Of a DNA stretch of 64,000 nucleotides, positions 38,745 to 47,734 are shown piece after piece. How positions within the stretch are numbered: the first letter of the stretch is position 1; each line of letters begins with the position of its first letter. Position numbers and translations under genes: made by a program. The notes under the pieces were generated by a model. That model ran no database searches. It worked only from the letters and a program-made list of their open reading frames with translations, and was not told the origin of the DNA. Origin of the DNA: Dickeya dianthicola NCPPB 453 (GTDB taxonomy: Bacteria > Pseudomonadota > Gammaproteobacteria > Enterobacterales > Enterobacteriaceae); NCBI RefSeq assembly GCF_000365305.1, contig NZ_CM001841.1:3257120-3321119 (forward strand). Reading direction: 5' to 3'.

Positions 38745-39695
38745 ATGATGCGAAAAGCTATGATGCGAAAAACTGCGATGCCAAAGAGTACCGTTATGCC
38801 CGCCATAGACACCGCTTTTTCAAGGCGGTATTTACTTAAGCTTGCTGTGTTGCTGCCCGTATTCCCCTACGCCAGAACGGCCCAGGCTGATAGTGGTGTA
38901 ACCGGGTATGCAAAGATTAAACAGGTGAGCGGAGGGGGAGTTGGAGGCGAAACTGTCTATGTCAACAATGTAAAGGCGCTGGCTTTTCACCTTGGCGGTC
39001 CGGCGCATAAAAATATTATCATCACATGCACGCTGAAAGCGCCTGATAAGTACACTATCTTACTGGGATCGAATAAAACCTTAATCGGCCAGCGTCCGGG
39101 GGTTACTCTTTATAATATTTATCTGGTTTCCAGCCATAACCAAGGGAACGTGATCATCAAAAATATGACTTTCCTGCACGATAAGAAAATTAACGGCAAC
39201 AACGATATTCAACTGAGAATCAGCTCGGGTGACGGCTACTGGCTGGATCATTGTAACTTCATGGGGCATGAGTGGTCTGTTAATGATGGTGCGGAAGATA
39301 AGCATATCTATTTTGGTGAGAACGCCGATTTTATTACCATTTCCAACTGTGTTTTCGCCAATCACCGATACGGCTGTATCTTCGGTTATCCGGTTGATGG
39401 TAACAGTAAATTTAAAGGCAAGCCCCGAATCACTATCTGCAATAATTACTACCACAACCTTTATGTTCGCGCCCCAGGATTATTTCGCTATGGCAACTTT
39501 ATCGTCTTTGAGAATGTGATAAGAGAGTTCCATTTAGGTTTTACCGTCGACGGTGACGCGCGCGTATATTCATCCAATAATCATTTTTATAGCACGTTTA
39601 AGAATTTTTCTGTTGTGGATTACAAACAGGGATATCTGCACAGCCAGAATGACAACGTTAACGGTCAAATCATCAACAAGATCTGGGGCCGATAG
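38745..39695 (+). CDS. pnlH: PnlH-like pectin/pectate lyase homologue with Tat signal
   Basis: A 316-residue PL1-family parallel beta-helix protein. The twin-arginine signal SRRYLLKLAVLLPVF (residues about 26-40) follows an unusually long basic/Met-rich leader. Lyase signatures include GDGYWLDHCNFM and RAPGLFRYGN, with the conserved arginine. In D. dadantii PnlH is exported by Tat, keeps its signal as an outer-membrane anchor, and is targeted there by the Stt T2SS; gene order here is the same. The first 15 codons contain a duplicated ATGATGCGAAAA, so the exact start is ambiguous. Confidence 0.87.
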   Translation: MMRKAMMRKTAMPKSTVMPAIDTAFSRRYLLKLAVLLPVFPYARTAQADSGVTGYAKIKQVSGGGVGGETVYVNNVKALAFHLGGPAHKNIIITCTLKAPDKYTILLGSNKTLIGQRPGVTLYNIYLVSSHNQGNVIIKNMTFLHDKKINGNNDIQLRISSGDGYWLDHCNFMGHEWSVNDGAEDKHIYFGENADFITISNCVFANHRYGCIFGYPVDGNSKFKGKPRITICNNYYHNLYVRAPGLFRYGNFIVFENVIREFHLGFTVDGDARVYSSNNHFYSTFKNFSVVDYKQGYLHSQNDNVNGQIINKIWGR

Positions 39696-39751
39696 CGCTG
39701 TCTATAACGGGTATTACTGACGGAAAACGCTGTCGTGTATTTCTGTCAGCG

Positions 39752-40504
39752 TTATCTGGGTCGGGGACTCATCTTTTTTACGGAGACAAAATCACCTTCC
39801 AGCCTTGCAATCTCCAGTGCTAGCTCGGCAATATCCCATGCTGTCTGCCTGAAGGCAAGATCTGCTGCTTTTGCCTCTTGAGACGTACGGTATAATTCTT
39901 CGCCCAGATCATTACAATACCTCTTAACTATACCGTATGGACATTCATGCTTATATGTTGCTGCAAGGTTCTGAGCCGCCCTTTCTTTGCTGGCAGCAGT
40001 ATAAATTTGTTCCGCCAGTGCGCTTTCCAGCGTTTTCAAACTCCGTGCTTTACTCTTAAGAGTGAATTGATTCCAACTGCTCAGCCTGGAGGCCTCTGTT
40101 TGCTGCTTTTCGAAATATAACCTTAAAAATGCATTGCTCACCCAACGACATGTTGATGCAGTGGCAGTAACGGCACCCGCTTTGGTGGCGGCCAGCAGAA
40201 TATTCGCCGCACTGACTGGGTCGGTGGGCGGGCTCCATGCCCTGAAGTAGGCAGCAGCATTTGCACCACAGATGGCTCCAATAATATTGGCGCCATCTGT
40301 GGTAGTCAGCGGGCCGCCGCCTCTTTCGATATAAGCCAGCACCGCATTTAACGTGCCCCAGCTAGTCCAGGCCCCCGCGGCAGCCGCTCCGTATACGAGC
40401 ATTTTGTATTGCTCGCTGGTAAGTGCATAACAAGGATTTATGCTTACCAGACTGATAACAATGGGTAAACACAACAGATTTATTAATCGCTTCTTTAAGG
40501 TCAT
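39752..40504 (-). CDS. Exported protein of unknown function next to the Stt locus
   Basis: A 250-residue product with a cleavable signal peptide (cut probably after CYA near residue 29). The mature part has an Ala/Gly-rich hydrophobic first half (MLVYGAAAAGAWTSWGTL, ANIIGAICGANAAAYF) and a helical, charged second half with four cysteines. I do not recognise the family. Of several ATGs, 40504 has GGTGA at good spacing. It converges on pnlH, with 56 bases between stops. As the only other exported protein next to the T2SS it could be a second substrate or an accessory factor; this is inference from position. Confidence 0.65.
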   Translation of the reverse strand: MTLKKRLINLLCLPIVISLVSINPCYALTSEQYKMLVYGAAAAGAWTSWGTLNAVLAYIERGGGPLTTTDGANIIGAICGANAAAYFRAWSPPTDPVSAANILLAATKAGAVTATASTCRWVSNAFLRLYFEKQQTEASRLSSWNQFTLKSKARSLKTLESALAEQIYTAASKERAAQNLAATYKHECPYGIVKRYCNDLGEELYRTSQEAKAADLAFRQTAWDIAELALEIARLEGDFVSVKKMSPRPR

Positions 40505-40682
40505 CATAATCACCATATTATTCAATACATAATCCGCGTTATCGCCAGGGTTATTTTTTCAGGCGTAGATATTCCTGAAATTTTATACTCACTTGCGATG
40601 GCGCTGGCACGATAAAAACGCTAAAAAATGTACCTGTTAAGATTCTTATGAATGTCTTCCTCGTTATACGCCATGATCGGTT

Positions 40683-41081
40683 TTACGTGCTAAAACCCTG
40701 CCTTATGACTTCCTGAAGACTTCGGGTCAACACACCGCAGCCGTTACTATCGTGATAGTTTTCAACAAGGATATTATAACGTTCCCGGCTGGAGCGGGTA
40801 ATATCATCCTTTTCTTCCTCGTCAAAGGCCGAGCCCCATTTACGGCTGGCGAGTATCACAACCCTGTTGATAATGTTATCTTCCGTTCCTAAATGTTGGT
40901 AGCCGCACTGGTGTTTTAAATAATTAATCCCAGCGACAGTGGAAGATATATTTCCAATATTTTCAGCCGTGTGGGGATTTTCATATTTTTTTTGATCAGG
41001 CGTTTTCGCTGTACATCCAGACAGAAAAATCGCCAATGCCACGGTTAACCTCATCTTTATCTTCACGTTTTTTCTCTTCAT
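40683..41081 (-). CDS. Small lipoprotein, candidate T2SS pilotin for SttD
   Basis: A 132-residue lipoprotein with lipobox LSGC (Cys23) behind a basic start. The mature domain has the layout of GspS/OutS-type pilotins: an early helix with one cysteine (INYLKHQC), a tryptophan-containing helix (VVILASRKWGSAFDE), the SSRERYNILVENY helix and a second cysteine (NGCGVLTRSLQEV). In OutS the two cysteines form a disulphide. It is encoded on the opposite strand just beyond the Stt operon. I chose ATG at 41081; a shorter start would leave a very short signal. Family assignment is by eye. Confidence 0.55.
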   Translation of the reverse strand: MKRKNVKIKMRLTVALAIFLSGCTAKTPDQKKYENPHTAENIGNISSTVAGINYLKHQCGYQHLGTEDNIINRVVILASRKWGSAFDEEEKDDITRSSRERYNILVENYHDSNGCGVLTRSLQEVIRQGFST

Positions 41082-41104
41082 TTCATTTTTTGAAATTTCT
41101 TTAA

Positions 41105-41170
41105 TATACCCTAAATAATTCGAGTTGCAGGAAAGCCAACGCACCTGCAACGTGAAGTATGACGGATATA
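41105..41170. repeat. Enterobacterial intergenic palindromic repeat, copy 1
   Basis: A ~66-bp element bounded by TATACCC and GGATATA, containing AATAATTCGAGTTGCAGG and a hairpin GTTGCAGG(41124-41131)/CCTGCAAC(41144-41151). Elements of this form are common between genes in soft-rot bacteria, Serratia and Yersinia. It forms the 5' leader of the candidate pilotin gene. Confidence 0.7.
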
Positions 41171-42182
41171 AAAACCATTGACTCTACCGCATAGCTTACA
41201 AGAAGCATTTTTCTGAAAATAACCACACTGACAAATAGAGTATTGCACTGATTTTTAAAAAAGCGATCTCTCATTAACTAGAAATACTATTTTTTTAAAT
41301 TTTTTAAAAAGGCATACGTAAAATTAAATTCATAAATAAATTATGCCTTTTCATGTTTAATTTCATTCACGCATCATTACACATTTAATAACGCTACCGC
41401 TCTTGGGGTCTTTAACCTCAATTAATTATTAAATTTATACGCATTTTTACTGAAGTAAATTTACAATAATTGACACTGGTTTACATGAGAATAGTCTTAA
41501 TAAAAAATGATGTTTTTGTTGCAAATTTAATCGGCACTATTGCAAGGTACGTACGCTAAAAAAACTCTCGCCATGATGAGCAACGACTCTTCTTCTGGAT
41601 AATCCGCAAATTCAGCTCTGCGGTAAGATCGATGAAATGTGACCCTTTGTGGGCGATAAAAAGCAGCGACACTGACTGTGATTAGACCGTGTCCTTTAAT
41701 TTGACAATTACTTCAAAAATAACCAGATATATCCCAAGTAATTCGAGTTGCAGGCCAACACGCTCGCGTGTTGAACAACGCAACGCGTTGGCCCGTCAGG
41801 AGTACGGCTTTAGCGTCGCTTTTACCGTCAGAAATGCGGATCTTTTGCTGGCGCGGGAGATGAAGCGATTTGCGCGGCGACGACTCTAGCGACATCATTA
41901 TCAATTAGTTCAAGTTTAATCGCTACGCTTTAGCATGGGAAGTACCCTCCCCTCACGTTATGCGATTGCGGCCCGAGACCAGCAACTTCACTACAACGTA
42001 GGGACGAATTTCGACCTCCCGAATGGATAGGACGCAGGTCATAATGGCAACGTCGAACGGTTTCATGCCCCTTGAAAACACTACGACGAACGATAACAAA
42101 TAGACGACTATCGTGTAATGCAGAGTTATCCAGTCTGGAATCTTAATAGTCTGACCGGCGCTCAGCGTTCTTTCGTCACTGC
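41171..42182. other. AT-rich junction between chromosome and accessory region
   Basis: No gene is supported. 41171-41680 is strongly AT-rich, as in H-NS-bound horizontally acquired DNA. A second palindromic repeat lies at 41728-41800. 41900-42180 carries only stop-rich or unrecognisable frames. I saw no tRNA or direct repeat that would define an attachment site. Confidence 0.5.
41728..41800. repeat. Enterobacterial intergenic repeat, copy 2 (partial)
   Basis: ATATCCCAAGTAATTCGAGTTGCAGG matches the left half of copy 1, but the second half differs: GGCCAACACG and CGCGTTGGCC form another stem. Confidence 0.55.
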
Positions 42183-42238
42183 TGCGCAATCGCACGAACT
42201 TGACCACTCGTTCTTCCCCAACTTGACCAGCCATTCTT
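42183..42238 (+). repeat. Left terminal repeat array (two motif copies)
   Basis: Two copies of the motif ACTTGACCA-N4-TTCTT, pointing into the element. The inner one (42217-42238) is an inverted match, 21 of 22 bases, to 43114-43135. Confidence 0.65.
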
Positions 42239-42417
42239 GTGCCACTGCACGCACACTTTCCTGACGAATGTTAAATGACGGCAACGTGCCCGTAGCAGAA
42301 GTTTTCCCCTCTCAGAAGCGGACGTTCAACGTCTGAATTCACCGGCCTGCGAGGTTTTTCGCGCAGGTTCGGTGGAATGATAGGTTGGGCAGTACATGCA
42401 CGTGCAGACGTGCGGTT

Positions 42418-42882
42418 TCAGTTTAACGGCAAATAAACATCGGTAATCATTTCCTCTTCTCGCACACTCGGACCGACATTGACGTAGTGGAAGAAGATTG
42501 GGAAATCACTGGGGGTTTCGCCACATTGAGACAACCATGTTTCGTAGAGATAGACGGCGGCCTTGTTGTTTGAGCGGGAACCAATATCTCTTGCAACAGC
42601 ACAACGAAGTTCAGGAATTACCATGTTCCGAATACCGAAAGGATTGGGGCCAACGTCTTTGTCAAAGGATAGGCAGAAGTCAACACGGTGTTCGGTAGGC
42701 GGCGTGATACGTGGATTTGTGTAGTGTATGCCGTAGCTTCGGTACTTCAACTGATCTAATAGTCTGTTTTCGAGCTTCCAAGCGACTAGCTTTTTCACCG
42801 TGTCATATTCAAGTGCTGGCGACCCGAGGTGTTCAACAGCAACAACCTTTGTTTCCGGGAATGTGACAATTTTGACTTCCAT
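42418..42882 (-). CDS. GyrI/SbmC-like effector-binding-domain protein
   Basis: A 154-residue protein of the GyrI-like small-molecule-binding fold (AraC effector-binding domain, SHS2 type). The opening MEVKIVTFPETKVVAVEHLG and the closing EEEMITDVYLPL are typical. Members include DNA-gyrase inhibitor SbmC and stand-alone xenobiotic binders. The ATG at 42882 follows AGGAACGTTC. It is the only gene between two inverted repeat arrays (42183-42238 and 43064-43137), so it may have travelled as a unit. Specific role unknown. Confidence 0.78.
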   Translation of the reverse strand: MEVKIVTFPETKVVAVEHLGSPALEYDTVKKLVAWKLENRLLDQLKYRSYGIHYTNPRITPPTEHRVDFCLSFDKDVGPNPFGIRNMVIPELRCAVARDIGSRSNNKAAVYLYETWLSQCGETPSDFPIFFHYVNVGPSVREEEMITDVYLPLN

Positions 42883-43063
42883 GAACGTTCCTATTGTGAT
42901 GGCCAACCCGATGTCGACACCAAATAGTGTCATAAAAATAGCACCAAGTTTCGGATGAAAATTTAGTCAGGACACATGATGGGTATAAAATTTATTAGTC
43001 CGCTTCTGGCCGATTTTCGACCGTCGTGTATGGTAAAAAATCTCCCATAAGTGATGGTCATGG

Positions 43064-43137
43064 AAACAAGAATCAATGGTCAAGTAAAAGAAGCGCGGCT
43101 GGTCAAGTGCGATAAGAATGGGTGGTCAAGTTGGGCA
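43064..43137 (-). repeat. Right terminal repeat array (three motif copies)
   Basis: On the minus strand, three copies of ACTTGACCA followed after four to seven bases by TTCTT. The outermost (43114-43135) is the inverted partner of 42217-42238. The array replaces the 3' end of the dehydrogenase pseudogene, marking an insertion junction. Confidence 0.65.
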
Positions 43138-43833
43138 AGATTTTGCAACTGCAGCACGGCTTGCCCCGTAGCCTGTGGCTCACCGAAGTCGATATGGGCG
43201 GTCTGCGCAAATACCCGCTGACGCAGTGCTTTGTAGGCTTCCAGACCTTCGGATATCTGCAATGACATCGGGCTTGCGAAATCGGTCGCATAGGCACCAG
43301 GCTCAATCAGGGTCACCTTTATACCGAAGCCGGCAACTTCCTGCGCCAGGCTGTCATGCAGAGCTTCCAACGCTCACTTGGAGGCATTGTAGAAACCCGT
43401 CATGGGGCCGGCCACGATACCCGCGACGCTCGATACGCCGAGAATGTGCCCGCAGTTCTGGCTACGCAGGATCGGCAATGCCGCCTGGATGACCCGCAGC
43501 GCCCCAAAAAAGTTGGTCTCGAACTCAGCCTTCACGTCTTCCAGCCGAGCTTGTTCAATCGCGCCGACGAAGGCATAACCGGCATTGTTCAGCACGACAT
43601 CAAGTCGGCCGAAATGCCGGTGGGCCTCAGCAACAGCATTCCGGACCAGCTGTTCATCGGTTACGTCTACTGCAGAGGCAAGACCCGATCACCATGACGT
43701 CCGACTAGCCCGTGCAGCGTGTCCGTATTCCTGGCAGTCGCGCCACCCTGTCGCCGCGTTCCAGGGCCGCCTCGGCCCATACGCGTCCGAATCCGCGCGC
43801 AGCGCCCGTAATGAACCAGATTTTCGATGTCAT
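43080..43833 (-). pseudogene. Broken short-chain dehydrogenase/reductase
   Basis: Starts with MTSKIWFITGAARGFGRVWAE, a good SDR nucleotide-binding motif. The frame is lost after GDRVA, resumes in another frame through the GRHGDRVLPL region, shifts again before the LNNAGYAFVGAIEQ part, and then a TGA replaces the expected Trp of the NASKWALEAL segment around 43371. The C-terminus runs into the repeat array. At least two frameshifts, one nonsense codon and a 3' truncation make it clearly dead. It is related to, but not the same as, the intact SDR next to it. Confidence 0.87.
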
Positions 43834-43881
43834 CGTTGATACCTCTACTATGTTGTCTGGAGGAAAAGTCCTGCCGACACG

Positions 43882-44712
43882 TCAGCGGGTCTGGCTAAGA
43901 ATGATGCGGTCGAACATGCGATCGCCGAGCCATACACGCATGCGGAGCAGCATCCTGGCGAACTTGCCGACTGCATAGCGCGTGCGCGGATTGCTGCTGG
44001 CGACAGCCTTGGAGACAACGTCTGCAATCACGCTCGGATCGCTCCCCGTGCCGTGGCCGTAGGTCTGCTTAATCGATTTGGCGACCATCTTCACCATTCG
44101 TCCGTAAGGGCCCTCGGCCGAACGCTTGACGATGCTCTCGGTGGCGCCATCGCCGAAGCCCGTTTCGATCACGCCTGGCTCAACGATCACGACCTTGATG
44201 CCGAACTCGACAACTTCCAGGCGCAGGCAGTCCGACCAACCTTCCAGCGCATGCTTGGTCGCGTGGTACCAAGCCCCCAGGGCGCTATACATTTTCCCGC
44301 CCATTGAGGTGATGTTGACGATGTACCCGGAACGCTTGGCGCGCATCGATGGCAGCAGTAATTGCGTGAGCCGTGCAGCGCCGAAGACATTGACTTCGAA
44401 CTGGTAACGCGCTTCGTCGATGCTGATTTCTTCCACCGGCCCGTACAGGCCAAAGCCCGCGTTGTTGACCAACACGTCCACGCCGCCTGTCTGGGCGAGG
44501 ATGGTGTCAACGCCGGCTACGATCTCCTCATCCCTGGAGACGTCCATGCGCAAGGGCTGGGCGCCCAACTTGGCCAAGTCGGCCATCTTGTCGACGCTGC
44601 GTGCGGCGACATAGACCTGGTAGCCATCCTGAATCAGGCGTTTGGCGATGGCCTTGCCCATGCCCGACGATGCACCGGTAACCAGAGCAGTTTTCTTTCC
44701 TTTGTTGAACAT
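43882..44712 (-). CDS. Short-chain dehydrogenase/reductase, intact
   Basis: A 276-residue classical SDR. TGASSGMG (residues about 12-19) binds NAD(P), VNNAG stabilises the fold and the catalytic Ser-Tyr-Lys are in ITSMGGKMYSALGAWYHATK. Length and motifs are complete. The GC content and codon use are higher than in the chromosomal part, resembling Pseudomonas-type genes. Together with the START protein and AraC regulator it may form an acquired redox or lipid-type pathway; the substrate is unknown. Confidence 0.88.
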   Translation of the reverse strand: MFNKGKKTALVTGASSGMGKAIAKRLIQDGYQVYVAARSVDKMADLAKLGAQPLRMDVSRDEEIVAGVDTILAQTGGVDVLVNNAGFGLYGPVEEISIDEARYQFEVNVFGAARLTQLLLPSMRAKRSGYIVNITSMGGKMYSALGAWYHATKHALEGWSDCLRLEVVEFGIKVVIVEPGVIETGFGDGATESIVKRSAEGPYGRMVKMVAKSIKQTYGHGTGSDPSVIADVVSKAVASSNPRTRYAVGKFARMLLRMRVWLGDRMFDRIILSQTR

Positions 44713-44927
44713 ATCGAACCTCGTTTGTCTGGATGGAGCTCATTTTCCGGATACAGCAGACAATTTCACTTGCAATGTGCGCCAGAATGCCCACGCTTCA
44801 CGCCACTCACTGCAAACTTCCCATTTAAGCCATCGCTCCGCTGCGCGCTGTTGATCCGCGTGCGACCTGAGACCTGGACTGAAGCTGGCATTGCTATCTC
44901 TCCCGTTCGCGGGGACGGTTACCGGTA

Positions 44928-45542
44928 TCAGCGGGCTCTCTGCAGATAGCTTCTCAGCGCCTTGAGCGTTCCATAGGGTGTGTCCACCACGGTCTGGTTG
45001 GCCAGCCAGTTGGGAATGGAGCCGCCAGGAGACGCATGCATCTGGTAGGTAACGTTCACACCGTCACTGATGGGCACCAGTTTCCATTGGCCATTCGCCT
45101 GAGGAATGCGTACCTTGCCTTCGCGCGGAGGCATGTAGTCAGGAACAGCCTCTACTCGGATAGTGACCGTGCCATCGCCAGCCTTCGAATAGGTGAAGTG
45201 GTAGACGCCATCGCGGTTCGCCACTGGCCAAGGCGCCTTGTTGTCCAGGTAATGGAATTGCTCAGTGTCGGTGGCTTTGAGCAGTTCCGAGGCGGCTACA
45301 TCCGGCATCCACTTGCGAAAGGCATCGGCGTCCCGCAAGACCTTGACCACGTCCTCAGGAGTGGCCTTCAGTTGAGCTTCGCCCCGGAACTCGCGCAGAG
45401 GAGAACCCTCGACATTGCGCACATAGACCTTGATGCCTTCGGCGTCCTTGACCAGCGACCAATCGCCCTGTGCGAAAGACGGTTGGCCCATGAGCAGGCC
45501 GGCCACCATGACGGCGGGGAATACGTAGTGTTTGATGGTCAT
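44928..45542 (-). CDS. Exported START-domain lipid-binding protein
   Basis: A 204-residue protein with a signal peptide (cut after SFAQ near residue 25), then a START/SRPBCC domain: WSLVKDAEGIKVYVRNVEG at the front and helix-grip ending in WLANQTVVDTPYGTLKAL. Such periplasmic START proteins in Pseudomonas are usually near SDR or NmrA-type oxidoreductases, as here. The ligand is unknown. Confidence 0.82.
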   Translation of the reverse strand: MTIKHYVFPAVMVAGLLMGQPSFAQGDWSLVKDAEGIKVYVRNVEGSPLREFRGEAQLKATPEDVVKVLRDADAFRKWMPDVAASELLKATDTEQFHYLDNKAPWPVANRDGVYHFTYSKAGDGTVTIRVEAVPDYMPPREGKVRIPQANGQWKLVPISDGVNVTYQMHASPGGSIPNWLANQTVVDTPYGTLKALRSYLQRAR

Positions 45543-45608
45543 ACAAAACCTCGTTGTGTAGTGGAAACACGATGACTTTAGCGACGAAGGTGTTGCGGCC
45601 CACTTGCA

Positions 45609-45791
45609 CTATGCGCCACTGATGCGACGATCGGCGCCAACGAGTTTTTGGGCATCAAGGCGCTGTGAAAGACACCTACCAGCACATGCCCCCAGAAGAC
45701 TCGCCGCCAGCAAAGCCTGAAGCATCAGCCCCCCCACCAGTCCCGTGGCGCCGGCCAGCAGCACTTTTCGTTGATTTGCAAGCGTGGACAA
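45609..45791 (-). pseudogene. Remnant of an NAD(P)-binding (NmrA-like) oxidoreductase
   Basis: Only the first beta-alpha-beta is recognisable: STLANQRKVLLAGATGLVGG with its glycine-rich loop. After residue ~29 the homology stops, and the rest is out of frame. Normal length would be over 200 residues. It lies 13 bases after the AraC-type gene stop, which it probably once accompanied. Confidence 0.6.
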
Positions 45792-45803
45792 ATGTGTTTC
45801 TCC

Positions 45804-46811
45804 TCAATTCAGGCGCATGGCATGACGGGCGCTATCAGGCGTCTGCCCGGTCCAGTCCTGGAATGCGCGATAGAAGGAATTGGGATCTTCGAAGCCGAGC
45901 AAAAAGGCAATCTCTCCACCCGACATCGTGGTGTTTCCCAAGTAGTGGCGCACCAAGCTCTCGCGGGTAGCATTGACCAGGGCGCGAAAGTTCTCACCCT
46001 CGTCTTCAAGACGACGCTGCAAAGTGCGCTTGCTCAGCCCCAGGCGCTCAGCCGTTTTCTCGATAGTGGCCGCATTGCTGGGCAGTAGCTCCAGCAAGAC
46101 AGCCCGCACACGTTCCGCCGTTGTCGCAGCCGCATCGAGTTCGCTGAGCCGGCGGCGAAGGCCGGGCTCGAACACGCGCCACATGTCTTCGTTGACCGTG
46201 AGAAATGGACGCAAGATGTCTGCGGCGGCGAACGTAATACTTGGGCGCTCCCCGTGTTGCACGGGCGCGCCGAAGAAGTTCTCGTAACGTCGGGCGTAAG
46301 CGCTGGGGGGAAGCTTTGGAAGTGTTACCCGAAGTGCTTTGACGGGCTCGCGGGTCGCGAGTCTGGCCAGTCGCAAGAAAAATGCGATCTCGGCAACTTG
46401 CAGCGAATACGGCACATCGGTCTGTACCGACAACCAGTGAGGCGACACTGTCAGTTCCCCCGCCTTACCCACGCCCACCTCCAGGCTCATGGGAGCCACG
46501 AGCTGCTTGTACTTGGCGAGGCGTTGTACCGCCTGCATCAGATTTGCACTGCACAAGGCTGCGAACAGGGGCGGATCAAAAGACTCGGCCGAGACCGCTT
46601 CGACGATGCGCAAGGGAAACATGACATCACCGGCTTCAGCCTCCAAGGAGCGCCAGAAACGGAAATAGTCTTCCGTGGAGAGCCCATGTCTTCTACGGGA
46701 CAGCAAGTCTTCAGGAAGCCCGGCCCGACGTAACACGCGACTAGGCTGAAGGCCAAAGTCCTTCAGCAAAGCTTGCCAGCCGATGCCCACCGGAAAGGTT
46801 TTGTTTTGCAT
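45804..46811 (-). CDS. AraC-family transcriptional regulator
   Basis: A 335-residue regulator of the OruR/ArgR-like AraC subgroup: an N-terminal arabinose-binding-like domain (residues about 20-200) and a C-terminal double helix-turn-helix with TAERLGLSKRTLQRRLEDEGENF and GEIAFLLGFEDPNSFYRAFQDWTGQTP. The ATG at 46811 follows GGAG at eight bases; the frame also opens at 46856. It probably controls the adjacent oxidoreductase/START genes. The oxidoreductase directly downstream is degraded, so its role may be partly lost. Confidence 0.87.
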   Translation of the reverse strand: MQNKTFPVGIGWQALLKDFGLQPSRVLRRAGLPEDLLSRRRHGLSTEDYFRFWRSLEAEAGDVMFPLRIVEAVSAESFDPPLFAALCSANLMQAVQRLAKYKQLVAPMSLEVGVGKAGELTVSPHWLSVQTDVPYSLQVAEIAFFLRLARLATREPVKALRVTLPKLPPSAYARRYENFFGAPVQHGERPSITFAAADILRPFLTVNEDMWRVFEPGLRRRLSELDAAATTAERVRAVLLELLPSNAATIEKTAERLGLSKRTLQRRLEDEGENFRALVNATRESLVRHYLGNTTMSGGEIAFLLGFEDPNSFYRAFQDWTGQTPDSARHAMRLN

Positions 46812-47088
46812 CACCAGAACTCCATCGTCATTCAAGGGGGCGCTATACCTCCCCATTCAAACCACACTCGGAGTATAGAAAGGCCTGCCAATTTTGTTAA
46901 TTCAAACGGCGCCATAACATCTGCAAATGGCGCCACTGTGGATGGTTGCGGTAGGCGGCAACAAGCAGCAAAAAAACTGATGTCAGCAATCCACTAAATA
47001 CCGCTGGTGTTGATTGCATCATTGATGGCGTCCATGACTGGCTCATGTCCCAGTCTCGAACCATAAGCTTCCAGCAGCATCCGGGTCC

Positions 47089-47576
47089 AACACATCTGGC
47101 AGGGCTGGCTGTATCTGGCGGTCGTCATCGATCTCTTTGCCCGTAACGTGGTGGGCTGGTCAATGAAACCGACCTTGTCACGGGAACTGGCGCTGGATGC
47201 GCTGATGATGGCCGTATGGCGACGTAAACCCGACAGCGAGGTCATCGTGCATTCGGACCAGGGCAGCCAGTACGGCAGTGATGACTGGAAGCGCTTCTGC
47301 CGCGCCAATAACCTGACGCCCAGTATGAGCCGGCGTGGCAACTGCTGGGATAATGCGGTGACCGAATCGTTCTTCAGTTCGCTGAAAAAAGAGCGCATCA
47401 GAAAACGGATCTACAAAACGCGCGAGCTGGCCCGCGCGGATATCTTCGATTACATTGAAGTGTTCTATAACCGGAGCCGACGCCACAGTCACCTCGGCGG
47501 TGTCAGTCCGCAGGCCTTTGAACAGGCCTCGTCGTGAGGACAGGAAATGTCTACAGTCGTGGGGTCAGTCCACATG
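47089..47576 (+). mobile_element. 3' fragment of an IS3-family element (orfB)
   Basis: From about 47094 to 47537 a frame encodes the C-terminal half of an IS3-type integrase-like transposase: WQGWLYLAVVIDLFARNVVG, VIVHSDQGSQYGSD and the final-E region NCWDNAVTESFFSSLKKERI. The N-terminal part, orfA and the first catalytic Asp context are gone. GGGGTCAGTCCA at 47564-47575 looks like the surviving right inverted repeat. The element cannot move. Confidence 0.85.
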
Positions 47577-47734
47577 AAGCTCAGATCTGTCTAGGAAATC
47601 AGGGCCGATTCAGTCCCTTGTTCGGCCAGAGCTGCCATTAGCGCTGGCAGACACCTTCAACTGCTATGTGCCGGTTGTAGACTAAGGCAGGAATCGGTGT
47701 CCTTCTTGTATCAAACCTCCTCTCTAATTTCACG

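Noticed and set aside
41171-42182. tRNA or attachment site at the island border
   Set aside because: No cloverleaf-forming sequence or matching direct repeat could be found by eye within the window.
46994-47398. 134-codon minus-strand frame across the IS3 fragment
   Set aside because: It is antisense to the recognisable IS3 transposase and shows no family of its own; the short piece outside the IS (46994-47088) is too short to identify.
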